Shown here piece by piece: positions 16,709 to 25,861 of a stretch of 37,202 nt of DNA; position 1 is the stretch's first letter, and the number at the start of each line of letters is the position of its first letter. The DNA is from Sphingomonas sp. (lineage in GTDB: Bacteria; Pseudomonadota; Alphaproteobacteria; Sphingomonadales; Sphingomonadaceae), in NCBI RefSeq assembly GCF_013816785.1, contig NZ_JACDDV010000018.1, positions 1 to 37,202 on the forward strand, given 5' to 3'. Below the pieces are notes generated by a model. The model did not search any database. It saw only the letters and a program-made list of their open reading frames with translations, and was not told where the DNA came from. Both the position numbers and the translations under genes were made by a program.

Positions 16709-17086
16709 TTAGCCGCAATAATCGGGGCGCGGCGCTGCTTGTCCCGGCGCGCGGCGCTGCCATCCGCCCTCGCTGGCCAGATAATATCCCCCCACCGGCA
16801 CGCGCGCGAACAAGGTGCAGGAAGCGGCAATGCCGACTTCCTGCGGCGTCGCCTTGCGGCTCGCGGCGAGGTTCGAATAGAGCGACCGGCGGCGAATGTT
16901 GATCGTGCTGACTTGGCGGCGAAGCGCGTCGGACGGGGCCGTGACGTAGCCTAGATAGCCGTCGAACCGCTCGCCAATCAGCCCCGCGCCGCGCGCCTGG
17001 ACGACAATGGGCGGCTCCTGGGCGGCCGCCGGGGCACCTCCCATCGCCGCCATCGCGGCCAGCACCATTGTCAGCCTCAATCTCAT
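16709..17086 (-). CDS. ydbL: YdbL family (DUF1318) periplasmic protein
   Basis: 125 residues with a signal peptide (MRLRLTMVLAAMAAMGGAPAA). The mature part contains ARGAGLIGERFDGYLGYV and VSTINIRRRSLYSNLAASR, the recognisable DUF1318 core, plus two Cys (AASCTLFA and the C-terminal DYCG). YdbL assists the YdbH-YnbE envelope bridge. The ATG overlaps the ynbE stop as ATGA. Confidence 0.85.
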   Translation of the reverse strand: MRLRLTMVLAAMAAMGGAPAAAQEPPIVVQARGAGLIGERFDGYLGYVTAPSDALRRQVSTINIRRRSLYSNLAASRKATPQEVGIAASCTLFARVPVGGYYLASEGGWQRRAPGQAAPRPDYCG

Positions 17087-17316
17087 TTCTGCCTCGGCGG
17101 CGCCGTCTGCGGAAAGGCATCAGGGTTCTGGTTGATCAGCTGCTCGACGTCCTTCTGCAACCTGACGACCACCTCCTGGCGGATGGTGACGTTCAAATTG
17201 ATCTCGATAGGCTTGTCGGGTGTGTCGACGGTGATGCAGCCGCCCAGCGGCAACATCAGGGCCGCGCCGCAGGCGGCGGGCAGCAGGCGGTGTCTCGGCA
17301 TGGGCTTCATCCTCAT
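17083..17316 (-). CDS. ynbE: YnbE-like outer-membrane lipoprotein
   Basis: 77 residues with a lipobox, LPLGGC, near residue 27, so it should be lipidated. After it comes ITVDTPDKPIEINLNVTIRQ, the YnbE signature, then a helix and a Pro-rich tail. YnbE stacks on YdbH by beta-strand augmentation to complete a bridge across the periplasm. ATGA overlaps occur at both ends (with ydbH and ydbL), showing tight coupling of the trio. Confidence 0.88.
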   Translation of the reverse strand: MRMKPMPRHRLLPAACGAALMLPLGGCITVDTPDKPIEINLNVTIRQEVVVRLQKDVEQLINQNPDAFPQTAPPRQK

Positions 17317-20300
17317 GGCTTGCTCTTAGGGGTGGGCGTAATTTTTTGCTCGACCGGCGTTTGGGTCTGCTGCTGACTCTCTTCCTGGCGACGGGTCTCG
17401 AAAACGATCCCCGGCACCTTGTCGAGCGGGCGTGGCAGCGTCGGCTCGATCACCGTGGTCGGGTCGCGGAAGCTCTTGGCGGTGGCGATCAGGGCGCGGA
17501 ACGGTCCCTTGATGCTCACATTGAACTTGAACGGGATCTTGTTGATCGAACGGATCAGCCGCTGCGCGCTGGTGTTGCCAAGCCCGACGCCCTCCACCGT
17601 CAGCCGGGAGGCGAATTCGCCGTCGAGATAGCCGTCGAGGCGGATGATCATCGACTTGAACTTGAGATCGCGCAGCGCGTCGAACGCGAACCCGCCCATC
17701 ATGCCGAGGTTGGCGCGGTTGACGACGCCGTTATAGGCCAACGTCCCGCCGCCTTGGCGGCTGTCGAGCCGACCGCCGACGATCCGCCCGCCTTCGTCGT
17801 CGAAGATCATCGGCAACACGCCATCGAACGTGCCGGTGGCATTGATCTCGGCGAAGCCCATCGTGTCGACGAATGTCTTGGCGTTAAGCCCGACGACTTC
17901 GAACGTCAGCCGCTTGGGCGCGTTGCGGCCGAAGTTGAGGATCGTTTCCTGAAGGATCAGCCGCCCGCCCATGAAAGGCCATTCCCCGCGCTCGACCTTG
18001 ACGAGCTGATTGGGCAGCAGCTGATAGCGGATGACCCCATTTTCGACCAGGATGCCGGGGTTGACGGTTGCCAACGTCAGCGTCTGGCCGGGCGCGGTCC
18101 GGAGGCCGAGCAGGTCGGTAAAATGGATCGTTCCCTTAACGCCGGTGACCGGGCCGAAAGTCGCGGCCAGGTCGGTGCCGTCGGTGGTAAAATCACCGGT
18201 CGAGGTGACCTTGCCGGCGCCATTCCAGTCGACCCGGCCTTGTCCGCGCACTTCGCCCCTGACCAGCGCGATCACTCCGGCGGCAAGACGGGTCAGTTCC
18301 TCGGGCTGAAGGCCGGGCCCAAAGCGGATACCCGGCACGTCCAGCAGGGCATTGCCGGTTCCATTACGAAGGTTGTGAATGATCGTCACGTCGCTAACTT
18401 TGGTGCCACTATCGGGATGGCGCAAACTGCCGGTCGCGCGGATCATGTTGTCGGCCAGCGTGAAGTGCACGTCGTTGCTCTTGAGCGGATAGAATTTGGA
18501 CGGCTCGGCGCGGTCGGACACGGTCAGCCCGCCGTCGAGCGCGAGATTTCCATCGTTGAGCCGCCATTTGCCCGAAGCGTCGCTCAGCAATAGCGGCACC
18601 TTGCCGATGATCGCATCGGTTCCGGCGAACGTTCCGTTGACCCCGGCGCCGCCAAAGCTGCCCTTGACCTGCTTGGCGTTGATCAGCACCGGCGTGTCGG
18701 CTTGGCCCATCCGCACCGCAATGCCGCTGGCGTCGAACGCGTTGCTGCCGACCAGCCGCGCCAGCCGGGCGTTGAGCGCGAAGGGCGATTTGCCGATCGC
18801 CCCGCGCAACCGGACGTTTTGGGTCGCAAGGCCAACGCGAACGGCGCCGCCCGCAGGCCGGGTAACGATCGCCCCCTGGGTCGCGCACAGCGGAAGCCGC
18901 GTCGGGCCCAGCCGAAGTGCCCCCGCCGTCAGGCTGGCGAAACCCGCGTCGATACATCCTTCGCCAAAGCGCAATGCACCGCCAGCGCCGAAGCGGCCAT
19001 GGATCGGCACCCGCAACCCGACCACGCGCCCGCTGGAGAAGGGTCCGTCGAGCAAGGCGACCGCGTCGACCTCGGTCCAGCCTCCGGGACGCGCGGCAAA
19101 GCGAATCGTCGACAAGGTGATCTTGGCCCCGCCCGCCGCATAGGGCGCGAAGTCGGCGGTGCCGCTCATCGGCGCGCCGCTCCTCGGCTGACTGAGTGTC
19201 ACGCGCGCGGTTGGCAGCCCGCCGCCCTGCGTCCTGACCGTCCCGTTGAAACGGATGCGGTTGCCCGGCCAATAATAGGTCACGCCGTCGCCGCCGGATA
19301 TGTTGATCCGGGCGCCGCTGGCCATGCGAGCACGCGCGGATTCGATCCGTACCCCGCCGCCGCCCCGCCGGTTGATCAGCCGCAGCGAGCCGTCGACATC
19401 GAAGCGCCGGACTGCGCTGGTGATAGCTCCCGAGATCGCGTTGGCGATCGGGCCTAACGGCGTGCCTTTGGCCGAAGCGAGCGGACCGGTCAGCCCGGCG
19501 GTCAAGCCTGGCGCCAGCGCCACGCCGGCCGCGCCATAGTCGCCGACCAAAATCAGCCCGCCGCGCCGCGCATCGAGCCGGTAGCGTCCGTCGAATCGCG
19601 TTCTCTGCGCCAGGATTTGCGCCAACCGCGCCTGCTGGGCGCCAAGGTTGATCCGGCCGATTATGGTCGTCGGCGTACCTTTGAATGTAACGTTGCTGGT
19701 GACGTTAGCCAGTCCGTTGACGCCTGCTACCGCCGACGCGAACGTCATCCGCCCCTTGCCGTCGAATTGGTCGAAGCCTTCGGAAAATTGCGAATCTATG
19801 TCCATCCTCGGCGCGCCGAGGACGAGATTGCTCGCCGGACAGGCGAACGCCTTCGCGCCGATCGGTCCGACGACATGCGGCCGGCGGGCGGTGACCCCGA
19901 GCTTCACCATGCCGCGAAATTGGTCGAGCGTGCAGGCGCCGGGCCTGAGTGCGTGGGCAACGACTGCCAGCCGCCCCTTGAACCCGCCCGACAAATTGCC
20001 GCGTCCTTCGACCGCAAAGCCGAGCGGGCCGTAAGGCGTCGCCAGCGCGACGGTCGCGTCCTTCAAGTCGACGACCAGGTTCGGCAGCGTGAACGGCTTG
20101 CCGCTCGGCGGCGGCAGCAGCTTGTCGATCTGGCCCCAACTGACCTTGTTGCCGATCACCCGGCCGCGCAGCCGCACGCCCCGCGCGGCGACGCGATAAA
20201 CTTCGAAGCTGCCGTTCCACTTGATCCGGACCTGGATCACCGCCCGCCGAGCCACCAGGTCGGGCTTGGCCGGGTCGCCGATGACAAGGTTGCTGACCTG

Positions 20301-20582
20301 CTGGGTGCGCAGGCTTACCCGGTCGAGCGTGTAGCTGGCGGCGACGCCGCGCTTGGCGAGTTCGTCGCGGATCAGGTCGTTGGCCAGTGGTTTGCGGAAT
20401 ATCCACACTGCGGCGAAGGCAATCAGCGCCAGGGCCAGGATGATCAGCAGGCCACGACGCGTGATCCGCCAGACGCGATGCCAATGGCCATGGTCCCGAA
20501 CGACAACCGGCTCGATCAGCCCGTCCTCGCTCAGCTCTTCCGCCACCTTTCCGGGTCGGCCATCGTGATCGCTCTCACTCAT
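17313..20582 (-). CDS. ydbH: YdbH-family AsmA-like intermembrane phospholipid transport protein
   Basis: 1089 residues, with one N-terminal transmembrane helix (GLLIILALALIAFAAVWIF near residues 45-63) and then a very long repetitive beta-rich periplasmic region. The C-terminal part, with ILVENGVIRYQLLPNQLVKVERG, GEWPFMGGRLIL, FDALRDLKFKSMIIRLDGYLDG and GVGLGNTSAQRLIRSINKIPFKFNV, is typical of YdbH (DUF3971-like). YdbH, TamB and YhdP move phospholipids to the outer membrane in Escherichia coli. The C-terminal Gln/Pro tail is low complexity. It is first in its operon and diverges from radC across a 105-bp gap. Confidence 0.9.
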   Translation of the reverse strand: MSESDHDGRPGKVAEELSEDGLIEPVVVRDHGHWHRVWRITRRGLLIILALALIAFAAVWIFRKPLANDLIRDELAKRGVAASYTLDRVSLRTQQVSNLVIGDPAKPDLVARRAVIQVRIKWNGSFEVYRVAARGVRLRGRVIGNKVSWGQIDKLLPPPSGKPFTLPNLVVDLKDATVALATPYGPLGFAVEGRGNLSGGFKGRLAVVAHALRPGACTLDQFRGMVKLGVTARRPHVVGPIGAKAFACPASNLVLGAPRMDIDSQFSEGFDQFDGKGRMTFASAVAGVNGLANVTSNVTFKGTPTTIIGRINLGAQQARLAQILAQRTRFDGRYRLDARRGGLILVGDYGAAGVALAPGLTAGLTGPLASAKGTPLGPIANAISGAITSAVRRFDVDGSLRLINRRGGGGVRIESARARMASGARINISGGDGVTYYWPGNRIRFNGTVRTQGGGLPTARVTLSQPRSGAPMSGTADFAPYAAGGAKITLSTIRFAARPGGWTEVDAVALLDGPFSSGRVVGLRVPIHGRFGAGGALRFGEGCIDAGFASLTAGALRLGPTRLPLCATQGAIVTRPAGGAVRVGLATQNVRLRGAIGKSPFALNARLARLVGSNAFDASGIAVRMGQADTPVLINAKQVKGSFGGAGVNGTFAGTDAIIGKVPLLLSDASGKWRLNDGNLALDGGLTVSDRAEPSKFYPLKSNDVHFTLADNMIRATGSLRHPDSGTKVSDVTIIHNLRNGTGNALLDVPGIRFGPGLQPEELTRLAAGVIALVRGEVRGQGRVDWNGAGKVTSTGDFTTDGTDLAATFGPVTGVKGTIHFTDLLGLRTAPGQTLTLATVNPGILVENGVIRYQLLPNQLVKVERGEWPFMGGRLILQETILNFGRNAPKRLTFEVVGLNAKTFVDTMGFAEINATGTFDGVLPMIFDDEGGRIVGGRLDSRQGGGTLAYNGVVNRANLGMMGGFAFDALRDLKFKSMIIRLDGYLDGEFASRLTVEGVGLGNTSAQRLIRSINKIPFKFNVSIKGPFRALIATAKSFRDPTTVIEPTLPRPLDKVPGIVFETRRQEESQQQTQTPVEQKITPTPKSKP

Positions 20583-20687
20583 CCCGCTTGAAAACCTCCC
20601 GCGACGCCGACCGTTCCGCCTTATCGTTCCGTAGGCGTCACGCTTGGCGCTTGTCGATCCGCCAGTGCGACCTTAGCATCGGCCCCA

Positions 20688-21380
20688 ATGGCCGATGACC
20701 AGCCCCGCGGCGCGCCCAGCGCCTCCGGCCACCGCGCCCGGCTTCGTCAGCGGCTGTTCGACGGCGGCGGCAAGGCGCTGCTCGACCATGAGCTGGTCGA
20801 ATATCTGCTGGCCTTAGCCATTCCCCGTCGCGACACCAAGGACCAGGCCAAGGAGCTCATTGCTCGCTTCGGCGGGATCGGGCCGCTGCTCGCCGCCGAC
20901 GCCGACACCCTGCGTCGCGAGGGGCTCAGCGATGGCGTGATCGGAGCGCTCAAGATCGCGGAGGCAAGCGCTCTGCGGCTGCTTGAGACCCGAATCGAGG
21001 GCCGGCCGATCCTGTCGAGCTGGGACGCGCTCGGCGATTATCTCTCGGCGGCGATGGCCCACAGCGCTATCGAGGAAGTGCGCGTGCTGTTCCTCAATGC
21101 CAAGAACATGCTGATCGCCAACGAGGCGATGTGGCGCGGCTCGGTCGACGAAGCTTCGGTCCATGTCCGCGAGGTCATCGCCCGCGCCATAGCGCTCGGC
21201 GCGACCGCGATCATCATCGTCCACAATCACCCCTCGGGCGACCCCAGCCCCAGCCAGCAAGATATCCGCCTCACCAGGGACCTGGTCGAAGCCGGCCGCC
21301 ACATGAAGATCACCGTCCACGACCATGTCATCGTCGGCAGCCAAGGGCGGAGCAGCATGAAGGCGCTGGGGTTGATTTGA
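20688..21380 (+). CDS. radC: RadC family JAB-domain protein
   Basis: 230 residues. An N-terminal helix-hairpin-helix-like region (HRARLRQRLFDGGGKALLDHELVEYLLALAI; FGGIGPLLAADADTLRREGLSDGVI) is followed by the MPN/JAB domain with the metal motif HNHPSGDPSPSQQD and MKITVHDHVIVG. RadC was named for DNA repair, but a direct role is doubtful in most species. Its last 90 bases are duplicated exactly 1.46 kb downstream. Confidence 0.93.
   Translation: MADDQPRGAPSASGHRARLRQRLFDGGGKALLDHELVEYLLALAIPRRDTKDQAKELIARFGGIGPLLAADADTLRREGLSDGVIGALKIAEASALRLLETRIEGRPILSSWDALGDYLSAAMAHSAIEEVRVLFLNAKNMLIANEAMWRGSVDEASVHVREVIARAIALGATAIIIVHNHPSGDPSPSQQDIRLTRDLVEAGRHMKITVHDHVIVGSQGRSSMKALGLI
21289..21378 (+). 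repeat. 90-bp perfect direct repeat, copy 1 (3' end of radC)
   Basis: This stretch, from AAGCCGGCCGCCACATG to GGGGTTGATTT, is identical base for base to 22748-22837. Immediately upstream the two loci are still homologous but differ at 11 of about 86 positions. Downstream they diverge at the stop codon (TGA here, TAG in copy 2). Confidence 0.95.
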
Positions 21381-21548
21381 GGGGGCGAACGGCGTCCGCG
21401 ATCGGCCTATCTTGCCGTTCACGGGTAGATCAGAGGCGCTAGTAAGCGGCCGCTGGCGGGCACTGGTCGGTCCATGTCAAACCGCAAGATCGGTCGAGCG
21501 CTTCATGTCCGCGAGCGCCTAGCTGATGTCGCCACGGAGGACAGAGCG

Positions 21549-22433
21549 ATGAAGGCGGCACTTGAAAACTACCATGCCCGGATGCAGCGGGTGCTGGACC
21601 ACATAGACCAGCATCTGGACGACGATCTGGATTTGGAAGCGATGAGTGGCGTCGCGGCGTTCTCGAAATACCATTTCCACCGGCAGTTCACGTCAACCTT
21701 CGGGTTGTCCGTGCATCGCTATGTCCAGCTCGCCCGAATGAAGCGCGCTTCGTACGGGCTGGCCGACGGGGACGCCCAAAGCGTCACGGACATCGCGATG
21801 GATGCCGGTTACGACGCACCGGATGCCTTCGCCCGCGCCTTTCGACAACGGTTCGGACAATCGCCTTCGTCGTTCCGGAAGTCTCCCGATTGGGAGCCGT
21901 GGCTTGCGGCCTTCGGGCCTTTAGACAATGCGAGGAGCAAGCTCATGCAGATAATCTTTGACCAAGACGACGTGACGATCCGCGATGTGCCCCCGACGCC
22001 GGTGGCGATCATGGAGCATCGGGGCGACCGGGCGAAGCTCGGCCATACGATCCAGCGGTTCAGGGCCTGGCGTAAGGCGGCTGGCCTGTCGCCCGAGGCA
22101 AGCCCAACCTTCATGGTCTTCCGCTCCGAGAGGTCTCCCGCAGTCCCGGAAGACTATAGCATTGACCTGTGCGCTGAGACTGACCAGGCGATCGAGACAA
22201 ACGACGAGCAGGTGAAGGCTGGCGTGATCCCCGGCGGACGCTGCGCGGTGCTGCGCTACCCCGGCAATACCAACAATCTCGAGCCCGCCGTGCTCTATCT
22301 TTATCGTGATTGGCTTCCGGCCAGCGGCGAGGAAGCACGCGACTTCCCGATCTATTGTCGACGCCGACTATCCTTGACCCCGGAGGTGCCGATACATGAA
22401 GTCGTCGTGGAGTTGTTTCTGCCGCTGAAATAG
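21549..22433 (+). CDS. AraC family transcriptional regulator with GyrI-like effector domain
   Basis: 294 residues. The N-terminal AraC-type double helix-turn-helix spans about residues 10-105 (LEAMSGVAAFSKYHFHRQFTS and SVTDIAMDAGYDAPDAFARAFRQRFG). The C-terminal half is a GyrI/Bacterial_effector domain that binds small hydrophobic or cationic ligands (VTIRDVPPTPVAIMEHRGDR; VIPGGRCAVLRYPGN). ATG 21549 is preceded by GGAGG 8 bp upstream; the frame is open from an earlier ATG at 21474 without such a site. It lies between radC and the radC fragment and has no obvious target gene beside it. Confidence 0.9.
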   Translation: MKAALENYHARMQRVLDHIDQHLDDDLDLEAMSGVAAFSKYHFHRQFTSTFGLSVHRYVQLARMKRASYGLADGDAQSVTDIAMDAGYDAPDAFARAFRQRFGQSPSSFRKSPDWEPWLAAFGPLDNARSKLMQIIFDQDDVTIRDVPPTPVAIMEHRGDRAKLGHTIQRFRAWRKAAGLSPEASPTFMVFRSERSPAVPEDYSIDLCAETDQAIETNDEQVKAGVIPGGRCAVLRYPGNTNNLEPAVLYLYRDWLPASGEEARDFPIYCRRRLSLTPEVPIHEVVVELFLPLK

Positions 22434-22621
22434 CGCCGTCGGATGGCCGCTTGTCCCTTCCGATCGCGGGAAGCGGACAGGCCGCTATCCAACACCCAAG
22501 CTGACACCGCCGAAAAGCCTGTCCTACGGCAGTACAGTTGTGCCATGAACGTCATGGCTATTTCTCATTCTGCGCTTTGCTAACGGATAGGAAATGACGA
22601 CCTAAAAACCTCATGGCAACC

Positions 22622-22643
22622 GTGAACATTGGGAATATCCGCG
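22622..22643 (+). repeat. 22-bp imperfect repeat, copy 1
   Basis: The sequence around GAACATTGGGAA at 22622-22643 matches 24446-24467 at 18 of 22 positions, in direct orientation. It lies right at the edge where homology of the radC fragment begins. Confidence 0.6.
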
Positions 22644-22644
22644 G

Positions 22645-22839
22645 CCCTCTCCGCCAGCGCCACCGCGATCATCATCGTCCACAACCACCCGTCGGGCCAC
22701 CCCAGTCCTAGCCACCAGGACATTCGCCTGACCAGGGACCTCGTCGAAAGCCGGCCGCCACATGAAGATCACCGTCCACGACCATGTCATCGTCGGCAGC
22801 CAAGGGCGGAGCAGCATGAAGGCGCTGGGGTTGATTTAG
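22645..22839 (+). pseudogene. radC 3' fragment, frameshifted
   Basis: Residues ATAIIIVHNHPSGHPSPSHQ are readable in one frame. One extra A in GTCGAAAGCC then shifts the frame, after which the remaining 90 bp equal the end of intact radC including its frame and a stop (TAG 22837-22839). There is no start or N-terminal half. In the first 86 bp most differences from radC are at third codon positions, so this part descends from a functional but diverged radC. The Asp of the JAB motif is His here, so the fragment could not be active even without the frameshift. Confidence 0.88.
22748..22837 (+). repeat. 90-bp perfect direct repeat, copy 2
   Basis: Identical to 21289-21378. Together the two copies bracket about 1.37 kb that contains the AraC/GyrI regulator and the diverged part of the radC fragment. 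Confidence 0.95.
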
Positions 22840-22958
22840 TCGGACCGCCTAGGCCTACGCTCGACGCATTGCGGACGTTTGAGGCCGGCACGCCGGCGAT
22901 TTGCGGGCAAGTCTGCTGGCTGAGAATGGTGGTCTGGATGGTCGCCGAACGTCCTTCA

Positions 22959-24221
22959 TCAATCGCTGGGCGAAGCGGAGTCGGAGATTTTTGCCGGCGC
23001 CCGGACGCCAAAGCGAGCGAGGTCGACCAGTACCCGCCGGTTGATGAAAAACAGTCCGGCCGCGGCCGCCATGTAAAACCAGGCAAAGGCCGTCAGGGTT
23101 GTGATCAGACGCGCTTCATCGTGCTGGAGCACAACGGCGATCACAAACTGTCCAAGAAACAGCCCAAGCAATATGCCTGCGCTGCGCAGACCAAAGCGAA
23201 GCTTCAGGAGCAGGGCGACCGCGAACAGCGACTGCGCCGCGGTCAGGAAAAACTCTTCCTTCTGCCTGCCGTCGAGCGGCAGGGCCAGAAGACGACCTGC
23301 TCCCAGTGAATAGATGATCGGCAAGGATCCCACCAAAAGCGTCCATTGGTTGATCTTGTCGCTGATCAGCGCCCCCAGCGCGTAGCCGGGGCGAAGGCTG
23401 AGCGTGAACAGCACCATGATGATGATCTCGGGGGTCTCACTGGCCAACGGCCCCAGCCACTGGATCAACAGGAACTCGCTCACCCCCAGCGCACCGGCGC
23501 CGCCGATCAACGCCTGCGCGAAAGGCTCCGCCTCAAGGAGGATTACGGCGCCGGCGGCGATTGCGAGTCCGCCGATGATCTTGAATTGCTGAGAGCGCGG
23601 TAGAGTGGACAACGCCGCTGCGGGTCCGACTTCCTCGCCTTCATCATCATCGTCGTCGTCATCATTTCCGCGCGGCATTTTGCCGAGGCGCCAAAGATAT
23701 CCACCGAACAGCGCAAACAGGATGACGAAATCCGTCCAGTCGATCTGCCCTTTGAGCACGATGACGAAGGAGTAGATGCTACCGATCGCGAGGAAGGAAA
23801 CTTCAACCGCGTTGCCGCGGTTCAATTCCACCGCGCGTTTGCCGCTGCGCCACCAGTAAAGCAGGGCGATCGCCGGCCAGCCCAGCCCGACCAGAAGACG
23901 GTTGGCCCCAGTCATGTTGGCGGCGGCGTATTGCACATAGTTGGAGCTGGGATCGCGACCCGCCTGAAACGCATAATAAAGGTCGATGACATATTCCGGC
24001 AGCACGGTGATGAGGGCCAGCACCGCCAGTGCCAGTCCACGCGAGATATGCTCTTCGGCGGCTTCGACACCCCAAGAGAGCAGGAAGCCAGCGGATAGCA
24101 TTGCCGCCCCGGAAACGGCCATCTCGGTAAGCGGTGGCAAGGGAATTGCGGCGAAGCGGAAATAGAGACCGGGCAGCAGGCCAAGGACCGCCAGCATCAC
24201 TGCGCGCCAAAACCTCATCAT
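22959..24221 (-). CDS. CaCA-type (sodium/calcium exchanger-like) cation antiporter
   Basis: 420 residues with about 10-12 hydrophobic segments in two halves. Alpha-repeat 1 shows GVEAAEEHISRGLALAVLAL, then TVLPEYVIDLYYAF and NYVQYAAANMTGANRLLVG. Alpha-repeat 2 shows SEFLLIQWLGPLASETPEI and YALGALISDKINQWTLLVGS. The halves are joined by a cytoplasmic loop with seven consecutive Asp and then EGEE, which could bind divalent ions. ATG 24221 (followed by a second ATG) has AAGGA 9 bp upstream; an earlier in-frame start at 24263 lacks it. The transported ion is not certain. Confidence 0.85.
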   Translation of the reverse strand: MMRFWRAVMLAVLGLLPGLYFRFAAIPLPPLTEMAVSGAAMLSAGFLLSWGVEAAEEHISRGLALAVLALITVLPEYVIDLYYAFQAGRDPSSNYVQYAAANMTGANRLLVGLGWPAIALLYWWRSGKRAVELNRGNAVEVSFLAIGSIYSFVIVLKGQIDWTDFVILFALFGGYLWRLGKMPRGNDDDDDDDEGEEVGPAAALSTLPRSQQFKIIGGLAIAAGAVILLEAEPFAQALIGGAGALGVSEFLLIQWLGPLASETPEIIIMVLFTLSLRPGYALGALISDKINQWTLLVGSLPIIYSLGAGRLLALPLDGRQKEEFFLTAAQSLFAVALLLKLRFGLRSAGILLGLFLGQFVIAVVLQHDEARLITTLTAFAWFYMAAAAGLFFINRRVLVDLARFGVRAPAKISDSASPSD

Positions 24222-24416
24222 GGGCAAAATCCTTGCGTGTAGAATCCCGGCACTGAGAGCCACGATGCGGGCGGGATGTCCACCTCGATTTTACGCCCAT
24301 AAGCAGCCGCATCGAAGACAAATCCGGATGTCCGCTTTCCTACAGTCGCCAAATCGGGCAAACCGAGTTGCGGGGCTCTTTCTCAGGTTGACTAGGAACG
24401 CAAATCAGTTCTGGTT

Positions 24417-24445
24417 TTGAACCCGCTGAATTCTTCGCTATTAAT
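24417..24445 (+). promoter_or_regulatory. Candidate sigma-70 promoter of purB
   Basis: TTGAAC (24417-24422) and ATTAAT (24440-24445) are separated by 17 bp and lie 85 bp before the purB start. No PurR-type box was recognised. Confidence 0.45.
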
Positions 24446-24467
24446 GCGAACATTGGGAACGTTCGCG
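24446..24467 (+). repeat. 22-bp imperfect repeat, copy 2
   Basis: Pairs with 22622-22643 (18 of 22 matching). In this copy GCGAAC and GTTCGC also form a 6-bp inverted repeat around a 9-bp centre, just downstream of the purB -10 element, so it might act as an operator. Confidence 0.55.
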
Positions 24468-24529
24468 ATACCTCGTCGCTTGCGCCCGGTGGATTGCGAC
24501 TTCTTCCCGCCCCTGCTAGCCGCGCCACC

Positions 24530-25855
<1,326 letters not shown>

Positions 25856-25861
25856 TCCGCG

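Larger units (their letters stand above)
24222..24529. other. Intergenic region between the cation antiporter and purB
   Basis: About 308 bp without a convincing gene between divergent genes. It holds the antiporter leader, the second copy of the 22-bp repeat (24446-24467) and a candidate purB promoter just upstream of that repeat. It is visibly richer in A/T than its surroundings around 24380-24450. Confidence 0.6.

Noticed and set aside
17346-18593. A 415-codon open frame on the plus strand opposite ydbH
   Set aside because: Same reason: high-GC antisense shadow of ydbH with no recognisable motif or ribosome site.
21381-22958. Complete genomic island with integrase at radC
   Set aside because: No integrase, transposase or tRNA is present; only a short repeat-bounded segment with one regulator is supported.
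22629-23309. A 226-codon open frame that begins with radC-like residues
   Set aside because: Only the first 40 residues are radC-like; the rest results from a frameshift and then from antisense of the cation exchanger.
24446-24467. LexA/SOS box at GAAC-N5-GAAC near purB
   Set aside because: Alphaproteobacterial LexA sites use GTTC-N7-GTTC spacing; here the gap is 5 and purB is not an SOS gene.
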